NCBI GenBank assembly: GCA_009782785.1
Contig: WRIJ01000007.1
Location: 62,001 to 126,000 of the forward strand
Reading direction: 5' to 3'
Source: Propionibacteriaceae bacterium
GTDB lineage: Bacteria; Actinomycetota; Actinomycetes; Propionibacteriales; Propionibacteriaceae
Length of the DNA stretch: 64,000 bases
The notes beneath the pieces were generated by a model. The model saw only the letters and a list, made by a program, of their open reading frames with translations, did not search any database and had not been told where the DNA came from. Both the position numbers and the translations under genes were made by a program. Positions 1 through 9,093 of the stretch are shown here, one piece after another (the first letter of the stretch is position 1; each line of letters starts with the position of its first letter).

Positions 1-168
1 CAGTGGTATTCATAGATCGGCATGCAACCTCCGCTAGTAGTGAGCTCGATTGGGCGATCGCCAATTCTACCGGGCGCGACCACCAGGACCAAGTAGACGA
101 GGGGAGCAAGGAGTGGCGTACGCCTGTCGCGTTAGTCTCCACCCAAGTAGCGACCGTACTGACAAGGA
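1..168. other. Left edge, no gene recognised
   Basis: These bases lie downstream of the MFS gene that ends at 169 on the minus strand. Short open frames exist but have no ribosome binding site or recognisable protein sequence. A 10-bp palindrome (GGCGATCGCC, 53-62) is the only local structure seen, and no T-rich terminator follows it. Confidence 0.4.
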
Positions 169-1377
169 TCATCCTTGCTGGTTCGAAGCTGTGAGCAATG
201 TCAGCCGAGGTGCTGAAGCTGTGGCGACGATGAGCGCAAGTAATCCACTGATGGTGGAACACATGAATCCAGCAGTATAGGAGGCATGGTCGATGAGAAA
301 CCCGGAACTGAGTGATCCGATTGATACGCCTATTCCGATAGAGGTTCCCAACCAGGCTAACCCTTCAGTGAGCCGAGAGGCTGGAACCAGATGACTAATC
401 AGCGAATTAGCATTGATAAAGGTGGGTGCCACAGCAACACCAACAATCAGCCCGAAGGCAGCAAGGGTCCAGGTGTTGGAGGCAATCATCAATGTCCAGA
501 TGCTCCCGGCCATGAGGCTGACAGCAAACAGATACCTCTTCCATAGGGGGCTCTTCCATCCCCGCGAACCGTACAGAAAACCGCTCAGAGCTGAGCCGAT
601 AGAGAACACTGCCAAGATTAACCCGGCATTTTCGCGTACGCCCCACTGGGAAGTTGCAGCGACAACACTCACATCAAGTGATCCAAAAATACTCCCGAAA
701 AGGAAAGCTACGATGAGTACGGGAGCCAAGCCCTCGTACAAAGCAATGAAGCGATTCTCAGCGGAGGTGGCAAGTTTCCGACGAATAACGGGAGGTTCTG
801 TTGCGCGCAACGAATAGAACAGGCCCGCACCACCCGCAATAAAGATGACAGGGCCAACAAGCCCAGCCACAGGGTGAAAACTGACCGCTAACCAGGTGGC
901 AGCCACAGGCCCAACAATGAACCCAATTTCGTCGAGAGTAGATTCGAGGGAGTACGCGGTGTGGAGATCATGAGCAGAAGAGAGAACATTGTTCCAGCGC
1001 GCTCGTACCATCGCACCTGGTGAGCCTTGGAAAAGACCGGTCAGGATCGCAAAAATGAACAAGTACACCAACGGGGCTTTGATGATGGCCAAGACCACCA
1101 CCATTGCAAGAGAGGCTGCTGAAATCAGCGCCCCAGGCAGCATGATCTTTCGTTGGCCATAACGGTCGACAAGGTTCGACAGTACGGCTGTGCCTATCGC
1201 CCAGGCAATAGTGTTCGCTGCAGTGAGAGCTCCAGCGATCCCGTACTCGCCATAGATTCCTGAAGCCATCATGATGATCCCGATGCCCACCATGGATCCG
1301 CCAAAGCGCGCCATCAGTGCAGCACCACAAAAGGCTAGAGCTCCTGGGACCTTCAGGATTCTCATGTACGCACGCAC
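169..1377 (-). CDS. Major facilitator superfamily transporter
   Basis: A 402-residue integral membrane protein with about twelve hydrophobic segments. The loop after the second or third segment carries the MFS motif A pattern, DRYGQRKIML at residues 71-80. The family exports or imports small molecules with proton coupling; the substrate cannot be read from the sequence. A second half with GSRGWKSPLW after the central loop fits the usual 6+6 arrangement. The GTG at 1377 is the longest start, and an ATG at 1365 (residue 5) is equally possible, since neither has a clear ribosome binding site. It lies alone on the minus strand, 315 bases downstream of the zinc-ribbon gene. A drug-efflux-like permease is a reasonable guess but not demonstrated. 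Confidence 0.85.
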   Translation of the reverse strand: MRAYMRILKVPGALAFCGAALMARFGGSMVGIGIIMMASGIYGEYGIAGALTAANTIAWAIGTAVLSNLVDRYGQRKIMLPGALISAASLAMVVVLAIIKAPLVYLFIFAILTGLFQGSPGAMVRARWNNVLSSAHDLHTAYSLESTLDEIGFIVGPVAATWLAVSFHPVAGLVGPVIFIAGGAGLFYSLRATEPPVIRRKLATSAENRFIALYEGLAPVLIVAFLFGSIFGSLDVSVVAATSQWGVRENAGLILAVFSIGSALSGFLYGSRGWKSPLWKRYLFAVSLMAGSIWTLMIASNTWTLAAFGLIVGVAVAPTFINANSLISHLVPASRLTEGLAWLGTSIGIGVSIGSLSSGFLIDHASYTAGFMCSTISGLLALIVATASAPRLTLLTASNQQG

Positions 1378-1692
1378 ACCGACAAGCTTGCCACACCCAG
1401 GGGTTGGTCGTATCTACTCTATGTTCTTTCTCAGGTATGACACAGCGGCAACTCATGTGAGAACCGACCCTATGCACGTGTGTGCCATGGGTATACAGTG
1501 GTGAGGTCGGACAGCTGATGACCAAGATGTGACCTCGTACTCGTGGTGGGAGGACGGTTGCCGACCGCTTTCTTGATGCTCCGGGGGGAGGCACCAAGGA
1601 GTGCGCCAATGATTGGTGGATGTGGCCCTGGTCGTTGTCGGATCAGGCGGATGGCCTGGCTGGTGATGTACGAGGGCCATCTCCACGCGCGA
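1378..1692. other. Gene-poor stretch, possible gene remnant
   Basis: This 315-base gap separates two minus-strand genes and should hold the promoter of the MFS gene. No convincing gene is present. One minus-strand frame (about 1470-1700) encodes a passage resembling a short helical or helix-turn-helix segment (core SQAIRLIRQRPG and IIGALLGASPRSIKKAVG). It has no start codon with a ribosome binding site outside the upstream gene. It may be a decayed gene or chance. Confidence 0.3.
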
Positions 1693-2184
1693 TCATCCTT
1701 GAGTGGAGTATCCCTGGGTGCCGAAAGCCTGTTGGATGGCACCCACCCAGTCGAGTTGTTCCTTTTTTCTGACGGCTAGCTTGTGCTCTAGACCATCAGT
1801 GGTACGGATGATGAGCCCTTGAGCGAGAACACTGTATTTTCCGATTTCTACACTAGTGACTGTACCGGGGGTGATGGTGAAACCAATCCTCTCCCCGCGT
1901 GTTGCAGCATTGATCGCTTCCATAGCTAGTGCACCAACCAGACCGCCACCACTGGAACCAGCCCGAGCATTTTTCACGAAGAACAACCGCAGATTGGTCA
2001 TGATGAGGGGCCCATCCCAGGCACCTCTTGTTGCTGTTGGCATGTACTGCGCCTGTGTGGTTTTGAGACAGGTTTCTGCTCCGGGGTTCACCAGATCTGC
2101 ATCACAGTACGAGCAGCGTGTGGGGGGTTGATCGTCTTTAGATACCGAGTTGCAAATGTGGCATTTTGCCTTGATCTTGGCCAT
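1693..2184 (-). CDS. Zinc-ribbon plus GRAM/PH-like domain protein
   Basis: A 163-residue protein of unknown function. Near the N-terminus it has two CxxC pairs (CHIC and CSYC), which should bind one zinc. The rest reads as a beta-rich GRAM/PH-like fold, with the typical LIMTNLRLFFVKN strand and a later helix (KKEQLDWVGAIQQAF). Such domains often bind lipids or regulate transporters, but no role is proven for this protein. An upstream in-frame ATG exists at 2211. The ATG at 2184 is preferred because AGGAGG lies four bases before it. It is divergent from the 2291-2980 gene, so the two share a 106-base promoter region. Confidence 0.75.
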   Translation of the reverse strand: MAKIKAKCHICNSVSKDDQPPTRCSYCDADLVNPGAETCLKTTQAQYMPTATRGAWDGPLIMTNLRLFFVKNARAGSSGGGLVGALAMEAINAATRGERIGFTITPGTVTSVEIGKYSVLAQGLIIRTTDGLEHKLAVRKKEQLDWVGAIQQAFGTQGYSTQG

Positions 2185-2290
2185 GGCCCCTCCTGACGAA
2201 AGTGTGGCCATTCATCGTACCGCAAGCACACGAGGTATGAACCTTCGGGTATTGTCTACTAGGATCAGGTACGACCCTGAGAGGACAGAC

Positions 2291-2980
2291 ATGAACATCA
2301 TCAGAACCACAGCCGTTGAATTGACGACGATTCCAGCGGTTGCCTACAAGCAGAAACTTTCCACTGGTGGGGCAGGCCTCAAGCTTCAACGGATGGATAC
2401 CGATGCGATGGCGATGTTCACCCTCGATCGGCGAACAGGAGAGGGCGTACCGTACGGTAAGTACGACGAGTCTTTGTTCCCTACAGAAGCTGTCACGGAA
2501 GCCAAGGATCTCACCTTGGGGCTGCCGTACACCTCACGGGGCAAGATCAGGGTCAAGATCTCGAAAGCGAAGGCTGCAGAGAAAGACCCAGTTGACGCTG
2601 AGGACATCTTCGAAGAAGAGGATGTCACCGAGGAGGAAATCGACAAGGTCGACATGGTTCATAGCCCTGAGTACGATGCGATCCTCCAAGAGTTCCTCTC
2701 CGAAGAAGGTAAGTTGAACTACCAGGTGATGAACAAGGATTTCATCCAGTTTGCTTCCCGCTCAACTGTGGTCGGTCAAATGATTGGCGAGAGAGCCAGC
2801 GATAAAGAGATTGTCGACTACGTGGTGGGTTCGCGTGCGACTAACTTGTCGGGTCGCAAAGAGTCATTGAGCCCCCAGGAAATCGCAGGACTCATCGAGA
2901 CTTTAGATGAGATCAATCCTCGTAGCGCCTTCAAAGAGTTGACCTTGCACATTCGCCAGCAATTAGCTCGTACGAAGTAA
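2291..2980 (+). CDS. Conserved-looking hypothetical acidic protein
   Basis: A 229-residue soluble protein that I do not recognise. It has no signal peptide or membrane segment. The middle is very acidic (IFEEEDVTEEEIDKVD, about residues 103-118) and follows a basic, lysine-rich stretch (KIRVKISKAKAAEKD). The C-terminal third appears helical. The open frame extends upstream to 2150, but the ATG at 2291 follows GAGAGGACAGAC and is the likely start. Codon use resembles its neighbours, so it is probably expressed. It ends 187 bases before rpsL and precedes the str promoter, so it is likely its own transcription unit. Confidence 0.6.
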   Translation: MNIIRTTAVELTTIPAVAYKQKLSTGGAGLKLQRMDTDAMAMFTLDRRTGEGVPYGKYDESLFPTEAVTEAKDLTLGLPYTSRGKIRVKISKAKAAEKDPVDAEDIFEEEDVTEEEIDKVDMVHSPEYDAILQEFLSEEGKLNYQVMNKDFIQFASRSTVVGQMIGERASDKEIVDYVVGSRATNLSGRKESLSPQEIAGLIETLDEINPRSAFKELTLHIRQQLARTK

Positions 2981-3016
2981 CCGGGTGGGCGTTTGTCCCG
3001 CTATCACGTACTCAAG

Positions 3017-3045
3017 TTGACCGAGATTCCCTCACCGGCTAAAGT
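3017..3045 (+). promoter_or_regulatory. str operon promoter
   Basis: TTGACC at 3017-3022 and TAAAGT at 3040-3045 are separated by exactly 17 bases, a near-consensus housekeeping sigma pattern. Transcription would start near 3052, giving a leader of about 115 bases before rpsL. The leader contains complementary segments (GTGCG 3061-3065 and CGCAC 3080-3084) that could fold. Confidence 0.65.
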
Positions 3046-3166
3046 AACCCCTTGGGTTTGGTGCGACCAGCTCCGTGGACGCACGTCCGTGAACAGTCGC
3101 GGCCCGCACAACTTCTTGAGGTTCCGCTTGGGACCAATCTTGATCGCACAGAAAAGAGAATCGTAG

Positions 3167-3538
3167 GTGCCTACTATTCAACAGTTGGTCCGCAAAGGCC
3201 GGGCTGACAAGGTCTCCAAGACGAAGACCCCTGCCCTCAAGGGCTCACCACAGCGACGCGGTGTGTGTACCCGTGTGTACACCACGACACCGAAGAAACC
3301 TAACTCCGCTTTGCGTAAGGTTGCCCGCGTGCGTCTGTCCTCAGGTGTAGAAGTCACCGCCTATATCCCTGGTGTGGGACACAACCTCCAAGAGCACTCC
3401 ATGGTGCTCGTGCGCGGAGGTCGTGTGAAGGATCTTCCTGGTGTGCGCTACAAGATCATTCGCGGTGCCCTCGATACCCAAGCGGTCAAGAATCGCAAGC
3501 AGGCTCGTAGCCGCTACGGTGCGAAGAAGGAGAAGTAA
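3167..3538 (+). CDS. rpsL: 30S ribosomal protein S12
   Basis: S12 sits at the decoding centre of the 30S subunit and affects translational accuracy. The 123-residue length is typical. The conserved segment [11 protein letters not shown] (residues 41-51) and the loop [12 protein letters not shown] (84-95) are intact. Both lysines at which substitutions give streptomycin resistance in other bacteria (here K43 and K88) are present, so the allele looks wild type. It starts with GTG at 3167. Its TAA overlaps the rpsG ATG by one base (TAATG), so the two are probably translationally coupled. It is the first gene of the str operon. Confidence 0.98.
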   Translation: MPTIQQLVRKGRADKVSKTKTPALKGSPQRRGVCTRVYTTTPKKPNSALRKVARVRLSSGVEVTAYIPGVGHNLQEHSMVLVRGGRVKDLPGVRYKIIRGALDTQAVKNRKQARSRYGAKKEK

Positions 3539-4011
3539 TGCCTCGCAAAGGTCCCGCGCCCAAGCGCCCCATGGTTGTTGATCCCGTGTACGGGTCTCCG
3601 CTAGTTTCTCAACTCGTGTCGAAGATCCTCATCAAAGGCAAGAAGACTGTTGCTCAAAACATCGTCTACACCGCACTCGAGGGAACCCGCGAGAAGACTG
3701 GTGGAGCTGACCCTGTACAAACCCTGAAACGTGCCCTCGATAACGTACGCCCTGGCATCGAAGTGAAATCTCGTCGCGTGGGTGGTGCAACCTATCAGGT
3801 GCCTGTTGAAGTGAAACCTGCTCGTGCAAACACTCTCGCCATGAGATGGTTGGTGTCCTTTTCGCGGGCGCGCAGAGAAAAAACAATGGCTGAAAGACTC
3901 CGCAATGAGATCCTGGATGCCGCTAATGGCTTGGGTGCTTCGGTGAAACGTCGCGAAGACACTCACAAGATGGCTGAGGCTAACCGCGCCTTTGCCCATT
4001 ATCGCTGGTAG
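3538..4011 (+). CDS. rpsG: 30S ribosomal protein S7
   Basis: S7 nucleates assembly of the 30S head and contacts the E and P sites. The 157 residues match the usual length. The N-terminal [10 protein letters not shown] and the internal YQVPVEV and [19 protein letters not shown] segments are family hallmarks. The start overlaps the rpsL stop. It is followed by a strong hairpin at 4041-4072 before fusA. In other bacteria S7 is the autogenous repressor of the str operon. Whether that applies here cannot be read from the sequence. Confidence 0.98.
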   Translation: MPRKGPAPKRPMVVDPVYGSPLVSQLVSKILIKGKKTVAQNIVYTALEGTREKTGGADPVQTLKRALDNVRPGIEVKSRRVGGATYQVPVEVKPARANTLAMRWLVSFSRARREKTMAERLRNEILDAANGLGASVKRREDTHKMAEANRAFAHYRW

Positions 4012-4040
4012 AGGGTTCGCACCCTGCCAGGATCAATGAC

Positions 4041-4072
4041 GATACCTCGGATGGACTTTCATCCGGGGTATC
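4041..4072 (+). promoter_or_regulatory. Hairpin between rpsG and fusA
   Basis: GATACCTCGGATG (4041-4053) pairs over 13 positions (one G-U) with CATCCGGGGTATC (4060-4072) around a six-base loop. No T-run follows, so this is more likely an RNA processing, attenuation or protein-binding structure than a simple terminator. It ends 49 bases before the chosen fusA start. Confidence 0.6.
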
Positions 4073-4121
4073 TGTGCGGTTAGGGGCGAGTGCCTCGTTT
4101 GACACGAAGAAGAGGAAGATT

Positions 4122-6233
4122 GTGGCTATTGGACTGACAACGGACCTAACGAAGGTTCGCAATATCGGCATCATGGCGCACATTGATGCGGGCAAGACAA
4201 CCACCACAGAACGCATCTTGTTCTACACTGGCATCAACTACAAGATTGGTGAGGTCCACGATGGTGCAGCCACGATGGACTGGATGGAACAAGAACAAGA
4301 GCGTGGCATCACGATCACCTCAGCTGCGACCACGTGCTTTTGGAAAGATCACCAGATCAACATCATCGATACCCCTGGTCACGTTGACTTCACCATGGAG
4401 GTGGAACGCTCACTTCGTATCCTCGACGGTGCCGTCGCAGTGTTTGACGGTGTTGCCGGTGTAGAACCTCAATCACAAACCGTGTGGCGTCAAGCAGTAC
4501 GCTATGAGGTTCCCCGTATTTGCTACATCAATAAACTTGACCGCACGGGTGCCAGCTTCGACTTCTGTTTGAAGACGATCAAGGAACGCCTCCAAGCCAC
4601 ACCGTTGGTCATTCAGCTCCCGATCGGTGCTGAAGCGAGCTTCCTCGGGGTGGTTGACTTGCTGGAGATGCGTGCTTTGACCTGGCGTGGAGAAACCAAG
4701 ATCGGCGAAGATTACACGGTTGAAGAGATTCCAGCCGACATGATTGATCGGGCCAAGGAAGCTCGTGGCGAGCTGATTCACACCCTGGCCGATGTGGATG
4801 ATGAGTTTGCAGAAATCTGGTTGGAACGAGAAGAGACTGGCGAAGAGTTCACGGTGGACGAAATCAAAGCTGGTTTGCGTCGAGCCGTACTGTCGAATAG
4901 CGCGAACGTGGTGGTGTGTGGCACCTCCAAGATGAACAAGGGTGTCCAGCCTCTGCTTGATGCTGTGAATGACTATCTTCCTTCCCCACTCGATGTTCCT
5001 GCGATTAAAGGCTTCAAGCCAGGTGACGAGTCAGTGGTGATGGAGCGCCAGCCCAGCAACGATGAGCCACTGAGCGTACTCGCATTCAAGATCGCTGCCG
5101 ATCCTCACTTGGGTCGCCTCACCTTCGTCCGTGTTTATTCGGGTGTGCTCAAATCAGGTCAAGCCCTTCTCAACTCAACCAAGGGCAAGAAGGAGCGCAT
5201 CGGCAAGATTTATCAGATGCATGCCAATAAGCGTGAAGAGGTTGAAGCTATGGGTACGGGTATGATCTGCGCGGTCATGGGACTCAAAGACACCACGACC
5301 GGTGAAACCTTGTGCGAGCCAGCCCATCCGATTCAGCTCGAATCCTTGGACTTCCCTTCTCCGGTGATCGAGCAGGCTATTGAACCTAAGACCAAGGCTG
5401 ACCAAGAGAAGCTGATGACAGCTATCCAGAAACTTGCTGAAGAGGACCCGACTTTCCGTGTTCACACTGACGAAGAGACCGGCCAGACGATTATCGCTGG
5501 TATGGGTGAGCTCCACTTGGAGATTCTGATTGACCGCATGAAGCGCGAATTCAAGGTGGAGGCTAATGTGGGCAAACCACAGGTGGCGTACCACGAAACC
5601 TTGCGCAAGAAGGTCGAGAAGGTCGAATACACTCACAAGAAGCAGTCTGGTGGTTCAGGGCAGTACGCCTCCGTGCTCATCGATCTGGAACCCAAAGAAC
5701 CTGGCACAGGATACGAATTCGTCAACGCGGTCACTGGTGGGCGTGTACCTCGGGAATACATTCCAGCGGTCGACCAGGGAATCCAGGACGCTCTGCAGTT
5801 CGGTGTTCTCGCTGGATATCCTGTTGAAGATGTGAAGGTTACTTTGACCGATGGTAAGTCCCACGATGTTGACTCCTCGGAGCTTGCCTTCCGTATTGCC
5901 GGTTCGATGGCGTTCAAGGAGGCTGCTCGTCGCGCCGATCCTGCTTTGCTGGAGCCCATGATGAAGGTAGAGGTCACGACCCCTGAGGATTTCTTGGGTA
6001 CGGTTGTGGGCGACCTGAACTCGCGTCGTGGTCACATCATGTCGATGGATGAAATGCACGGCAACCGTGTCATCTCTGCACTCGTACCACTATCCGAAAT
6101 GTTCGGGTACGTGGGCGATCTTCGCTCGAAAACCTCCGGTCAAGCCTCGTACTCGATGGAATTCGATTCCTACCATGAGGCACCGAAGTCGGTGGCCGAA
6201 GAGGTCATCGCCAAGTCCCGAGGTGGCGAGTAA
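4122..6233 (+). CDS. fusA: Elongation factor G
   Basis: EF-G is the GTPase that drives ribosomal translocation and, with RRF, recycling. The P-loop AHIDAGKT lies near residue 20, and the switch/DTPGH, NKLD and later EF-G domains all follow. The frame is open back to 4074. The GTG at 4122, preceded by AGAGGAAG, gives a 703-residue protein, the normal family length, so it is preferred over the longer version. It is the third gene of the str operon. The intergenic hairpin just upstream may set its expression relative to rpsG. Confidence 0.97.
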   Translation: MAIGLTTDLTKVRNIGIMAHIDAGKTTTTERILFYTGINYKIGEVHDGAATMDWMEQEQERGITITSAATTCFWKDHQINIIDTPGHVDFTMEVERSLRILDGAVAVFDGVAGVEPQSQTVWRQAVRYEVPRICYINKLDRTGASFDFCLKTIKERLQATPLVIQLPIGAEASFLGVVDLLEMRALTWRGETKIGEDYTVEEIPADMIDRAKEARGELIHTLADVDDEFAEIWLEREETGEEFTVDEIKAGLRRAVLSNSANVVVCGTSKMNKGVQPLLDAVNDYLPSPLDVPAIKGFKPGDESVVMERQPSNDEPLSVLAFKIAADPHLGRLTFVRVYSGVLKSGQALLNSTKGKKERIGKIYQMHANKREEVEAMGTGMICAVMGLKDTTTGETLCEPAHPIQLESLDFPSPVIEQAIEPKTKADQEKLMTAIQKLAEEDPTFRVHTDEETGQTIIAGMGELHLEILIDRMKREFKVEANVGKPQVAYHETLRKKVEKVEYTHKKQSGGSGQYASVLIDLEPKEPGTGYEFVNAVTGGRVPREYIPAVDQGIQDALQFGVLAGYPVEDVKVTLTDGKSHDVDSSELAFRIAGSMAFKEAARRADPALLEPMMKVEVTTPEDFLGTVVGDLNSRRGHIMSMDEMHGNRVISALVPLSEMFGYVGDLRSKTSGQASYSMEFDSYHEAPKSVAEEVIAKSRGGE

Positions 6234-6244
6234 GCAAGGTTTAA

Positions 6245-6342
6245 CCCAGGAGGCTGGGACAAAACCCCTTCTCATTTGACTTACCCACCAAGTGTGGGAA
6301 AGACTAGGGGGGTATGTGCTCTTTGAGGAGAGAACATACCCC
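6245..6342 (+). promoter_or_regulatory. Structured fusA-tuf intergenic region
   Basis: Three hairpins follow one another: CCCAG/CTGGG (6245-6258), CCCAC/GTGGG (6284-6298) and a long one, GGGGTATGT with ACATACCCC (6309-6342), whose stem continues as CTCT/AGAG past one mismatch. None is followed by a T-run. A TTGACT at 6276 could be a -35 element, but no good -10 follows. The region may attenuate, process or boost tuf mRNA. Confidence 0.5.
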
Positions 6343-6419
6343 ACAACCGCGTGTGAGAACCCTCACCTGCGTCCAGTTAGCCCCGCACACGCGTGGCAAT
6401 ACCGAATAAAGGAGCCCAA

Positions 6420-7613
6420 GTGGCAAAGGCCAAGTTCGAGCGGACTAAGCCGCACTGCAATATCGGCACCATCGGGCATATCGACCACGGCAAGACCACG
6501 CTCACCGCGGCGATTACCATGGCGCTTCATGATAAGTATCCCGAATTGAACGCTGTTTCTGCGTTTGATCAGATTGATAAGGCGCCAGAAGAGCGTCAAA
6601 GGGGTATTACCATCTCGATCGCTCACGTCGAATACCAGACGGAAGCGCGTCACTATGCCCACGTTGACTGCCCAGGTCACGCTGACTATGTCAAGAACAT
6701 GATCACCGGTGCCGCGCAGATGGATGGGGCTATCCTCGTGGTTGCCGCCACTGATGGCCCGATGCCACAGACACGCGAGCACGTTTTGTTGGCCCGCCAG
6801 GTGGGCGTTCCCGCCATGGTGGTTGCACTCAACAAGTGCGACATGGTCGATGATGACGATCTGATTGAACTCGTTGAAATGGAAGTACGCGAGCTGTTGA
6901 ACTCCCAGGAATTCGATGGCGACAACTGCCCAGTTGTTCGTACCGCTGCGTACCCCGCCATGGAAGGCGACGCGAAGTGGAAGGAAACTGTTCTCGAGTT
7001 GATGCAGGCCGTCGACGAGTACATCCCACAGCCTCCTCGCGATACCGAGAAGCCCTTCCTCATGCCGATCGAAGACGTCTTCACGATCACTGGTCGTGGT
7101 ACGGTCGTCACTGGTCGTATCGAACGTGGAATCATCAACACTGGCGAAACCGTTGACATCATTGGTATCCGCGAGCAGAAGCAGTCCACCACCATCACTG
7201 GTGTGGAAATGTTCCGCAAGATCCTCGATGAGGGTCGCGCAGGCGAGAACGTTGGACTCTTGCTCCGTGGTACGAAGAAGGACGAGGTGGAGCGCGGCAT
7301 GGTCGTGTGCAAGCCTGGTTCTGTGACTCCTCACACTGAGTTTGAGGGTAACGTCTACGTGCTCACCAAGGAAGAGGGTGGCCGTCACAAGCCATTCTTC
7401 ACCAACTATTCTCCACAGTTCTATTTCCGTACGACGGATGTGACCGGTATGGTCCAACTTCCTGAGGGTACGGAAATGGTGATGCCTGGGGACACCACTG
7501 ACATGTCTGTCGTGCTGAACAAGCCGATCGCCATGGAAGAGGGTCTCAAGTTCGCTATCCGTGAAGGCGGTCGTACCGTCGGCGCGGGTCGTGTCACCAA
7601 GATCAACAAGTAA
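6420..7613 (+). CDS. tuf: Elongation factor Tu
   Basis: EF-Tu delivers aminoacyl-tRNA to the ribosome as a GTP complex. The P-loop [10 protein letters not shown] is at about residues 19-28, and the DCPGHADY and NKCD GTPase motifs follow, then two beta-barrel domains with [13 protein letters not shown]. The length is 397 residues. The frame opens at 6393, but GTG 6420 has GGAG five bases upstream and gives the canonical [11 protein letters not shown] beginning. It is the last gene of the str operon, 186 bases after fusA, and is followed at once by an intrinsic terminator. Confidence 0.98.
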   Translation: MAKAKFERTKPHCNIGTIGHIDHGKTTLTAAITMALHDKYPELNAVSAFDQIDKAPEERQRGITISIAHVEYQTEARHYAHVDCPGHADYVKNMITGAAQMDGAILVVAATDGPMPQTREHVLLARQVGVPAMVVALNKCDMVDDDDLIELVEMEVRELLNSQEFDGDNCPVVRTAAYPAMEGDAKWKETVLELMQAVDEYIPQPPRDTEKPFLMPIEDVFTITGRGTVVTGRIERGIINTGETVDIIGIREQKQSTTITGVEMFRKILDEGRAGENVGLLLRGTKKDEVERGMVVCKPGSVTPHTEFEGNVYVLTKEEGGRHKPFFTNYSPQFYFRTTDVTGMVQLPEGTEMVMPGDTTDMSVVLNKPIAMEEGLKFAIREGGRTVGAGRVTKINK

Positions 7614-7625
7614 CTGTACTTAGTC

Positions 7626-7659
7626 AAAGGACCTCGTACCATCAGGTACGGGGTCCTTT
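7626..7659 (+). terminator. Rho-independent terminator of the str operon
   Basis: AAAGGACCTCGTACC and GGTACGGGGTCCTTT form a 15-bp stem (one G-U) around the loop ATCA, starting 13 bases after the tuf stop. A T-containing tail (GCTTTGCCT) follows. It separates tuf from the sugar transporter gene. Confidence 0.85.
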
Positions 7660-7677
7660 GCTTTGCCTGCGGGGCGC

Positions 7678-7683
7678 TAGAGT
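7678..7683 (+). promoter_or_regulatory. -10 box for leaderless GPH symporter gene
   Basis: TAGAGT ends six bases before ATG 7690. No ribosome binding site is visible. The ATG at 7684 would lie inside the expected promoter spacer, so 7690 is the better start. Confidence 0.5.
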
Positions 7684-7689
7684 ATGACC

Positions 7690-9093
7690 ATGAAGAACCT
7701 TGATCGACAAAACAGGTGGACCTTCGCCGTGGGGACTCTCGGGCGCGACATGGTGTACATCCTGATCTCCATGTTTTTGGTTAACTACCTGATCGATCTT
7801 CAACTGTCCTCCAAGGTTTTTGCGTGGGTGTCAGCCCTGATACTGCTGGCGCGGCTCTTCGATGCCGTCACCGACTTCGTCATGGGATCGATTGTGGACA
7901 ATACTCGTACGCGGTGGGGGAACTACAAGCCATGGATTTTTGTGGGCATGATTGCAGCCGGTGTGTTAACGATCCTGCTCTTCACTGACTTTGGTGCTCG
8001 CGGTTTCTGGTTCGTCATCCTCTTTGCTGGTATCTATCTGCTGTGGGGCCTCAGCTGGACAATGAACGACATCCCGTACTGGTCTCTCATGCCGGCACTA
8101 ACCCTCGATCAAAAAGAGCGGGAGAGGATTAGTTCCCGGGCAAAGATCTTCGCCACTATTGGTACCTTCGCAGTTGTGGTGGGAATCATTCCTTTCATGC
8201 AAATTTTTGAACCGCGAATAGGTCTGCAGAAATCTTGGCTCCTCTTCGCTGTCATCATCGTTGTCGCCATGATGATCTTCCAGTCGGTTACTCTGATATG
8301 GACGAAAGAACCAGATATCGTCGTGGAGCAGGACAAGATCACTCTCAAAGACATCGTGACCGTGGTGTTCAAAAACGATCAACTCCTGTGGACGTGTGCA
8401 GCCATGGTCACCTTCATGACTGGGTACTTGACCTTCTCCAGTTTTGGGGTGAAATATTTTGAGCACGTCTATGGGAATAAGGAGATGTATTCTCCCTTTG
8501 GCGCGGTCATGGGTGTTGCCATGATTGCAGGGTACGTCATTTTCCCGATTCTGAGGAAAGCCATGGCCCGGTCTTCCCTCTACACTCTCGCCACCGGTCT
8601 GGCTATCGTGGGGTACGTCATCTTCTTCTTCTCACCACCGAATATCATCATCCTCGGTGTAGCTGCGTTCCTGCTCTTCTTCGGCAGCGCCTTGATCATC
8701 GTACTCATGCTCGTCTTTGTGTCTGACACGATTGACTATGGCCATTGGAAACTAGGGCGACGCAACACTGCGATCACTTTTGCTCTGCAACCTTTCATCT
8801 CGAAAGTAGGGGCAGCTTTGGGCACGATGGTTGTTGCCATGACCGCAATAGCGACTGGGCTTAATCAGATCCCCGAAGAAAGCCGTGAAGGTTATGTACT
8901 GGATCCATCAGACCAATTGACCTACAAGATCATCATGGTGAGTGTCCCGATTGTTTTGACCCTTGTGGGCTACGCGATTTACCGGTGGAAGTATAGAATT
9001 GATGAAACCTTCCACGCGGAGATCCTTACCGATCTGGAAGCGCGGGGGCAGTTGGTGAGCAACGCGGAAGCTTTGTCGGTTAAGGAGGGCTAG
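7690..9093 (+). CDS. GPH-family sugar:cation symporter
   Basis: A 467-residue protein with about twelve membrane segments, related to the glycoside-pentoside-hexuronide:cation symporters (MelB-like, MFS_2 fold). Family features include the early segment LLARLFDAVTDFVMG, with an Asp expected to take part in cation binding, and TRTRWGNYKPWI in the first cytoplasmic loop. It likely imports a glycoside or sugar with Na+ or H+. The stop overlaps the GTG of the following oxidoreductase by one base, so the two form an operon and probably handle the same sugar. The start at 7690 is chosen from the leaderless promoter geometry. Confidence 0.85.
   Translation: MKNLDRQNRWTFAVGTLGRDMVYILISMFLVNYLIDLQLSSKVFAWVSALILLARLFDAVTDFVMGSIVDNTRTRWGNYKPWIFVGMIAAGVLTILLFTDFGARGFWFVILFAGIYLLWGLSWTMNDIPYWSLMPALTLDQKERERISSRAKIFATIGTFAVVVGIIPFMQIFEPRIGLQKSWLLFAVIIVVAMMIFQSVTLIWTKEPDIVVEQDKITLKDIVTVVFKNDQLLWTCAAMVTFMTGYLTFSSFGVKYFEHVYGNKEMYSPFGAVMGVAMIAGYVIFPILRKAMARSSLYTLATGLAIVGYVIFFFSPPNIIILGVAAFLLFFGSALIIVLMLVFVSDTIDYGHWKLGRRNTAITFALQPFISKVGAALGTMVVAMTAIATGLNQIPEESREGYVLDPSDQLTYKIIMVSVPIVLTLVGYAIYRWKYRIDETFHAEILTDLEARGQLVSNAEALSVKEG

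Noticed and set aside
53..62. 10-bp palindrome GGCGATCGCC at the left edge
   Set aside because: A single isolated palindrome with no repeats nearby and no T-run; it cannot be called a terminator or a binding site.
161..175. CAAGGAT/ATCCTTG palindrome at the end of the MFS gene
   Set aside because: The stem has almost no loop and no T-run and lies within the coding end, so it is not a credible terminator.
968..1609. 213-residue minus-strand frame overlapping the MFS gene
   Set aside because: It overlaps the true minus-strand gene in another frame and is rich in Ser, His, Arg and Cys without any domain.
3601..3999. 132-residue frame antisense to rpsG
   Set aside because: A shadow of the S7 gene; no start signal and no protein-like composition.
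6363..7457. 364-residue open frame antisense to tuf
   Set aside because: It mirrors the coding pattern of a highly conserved gene, lacks a ribosome binding site, and the sequence (His/Asp-rich, no family features) is typical of an antisense shadow.
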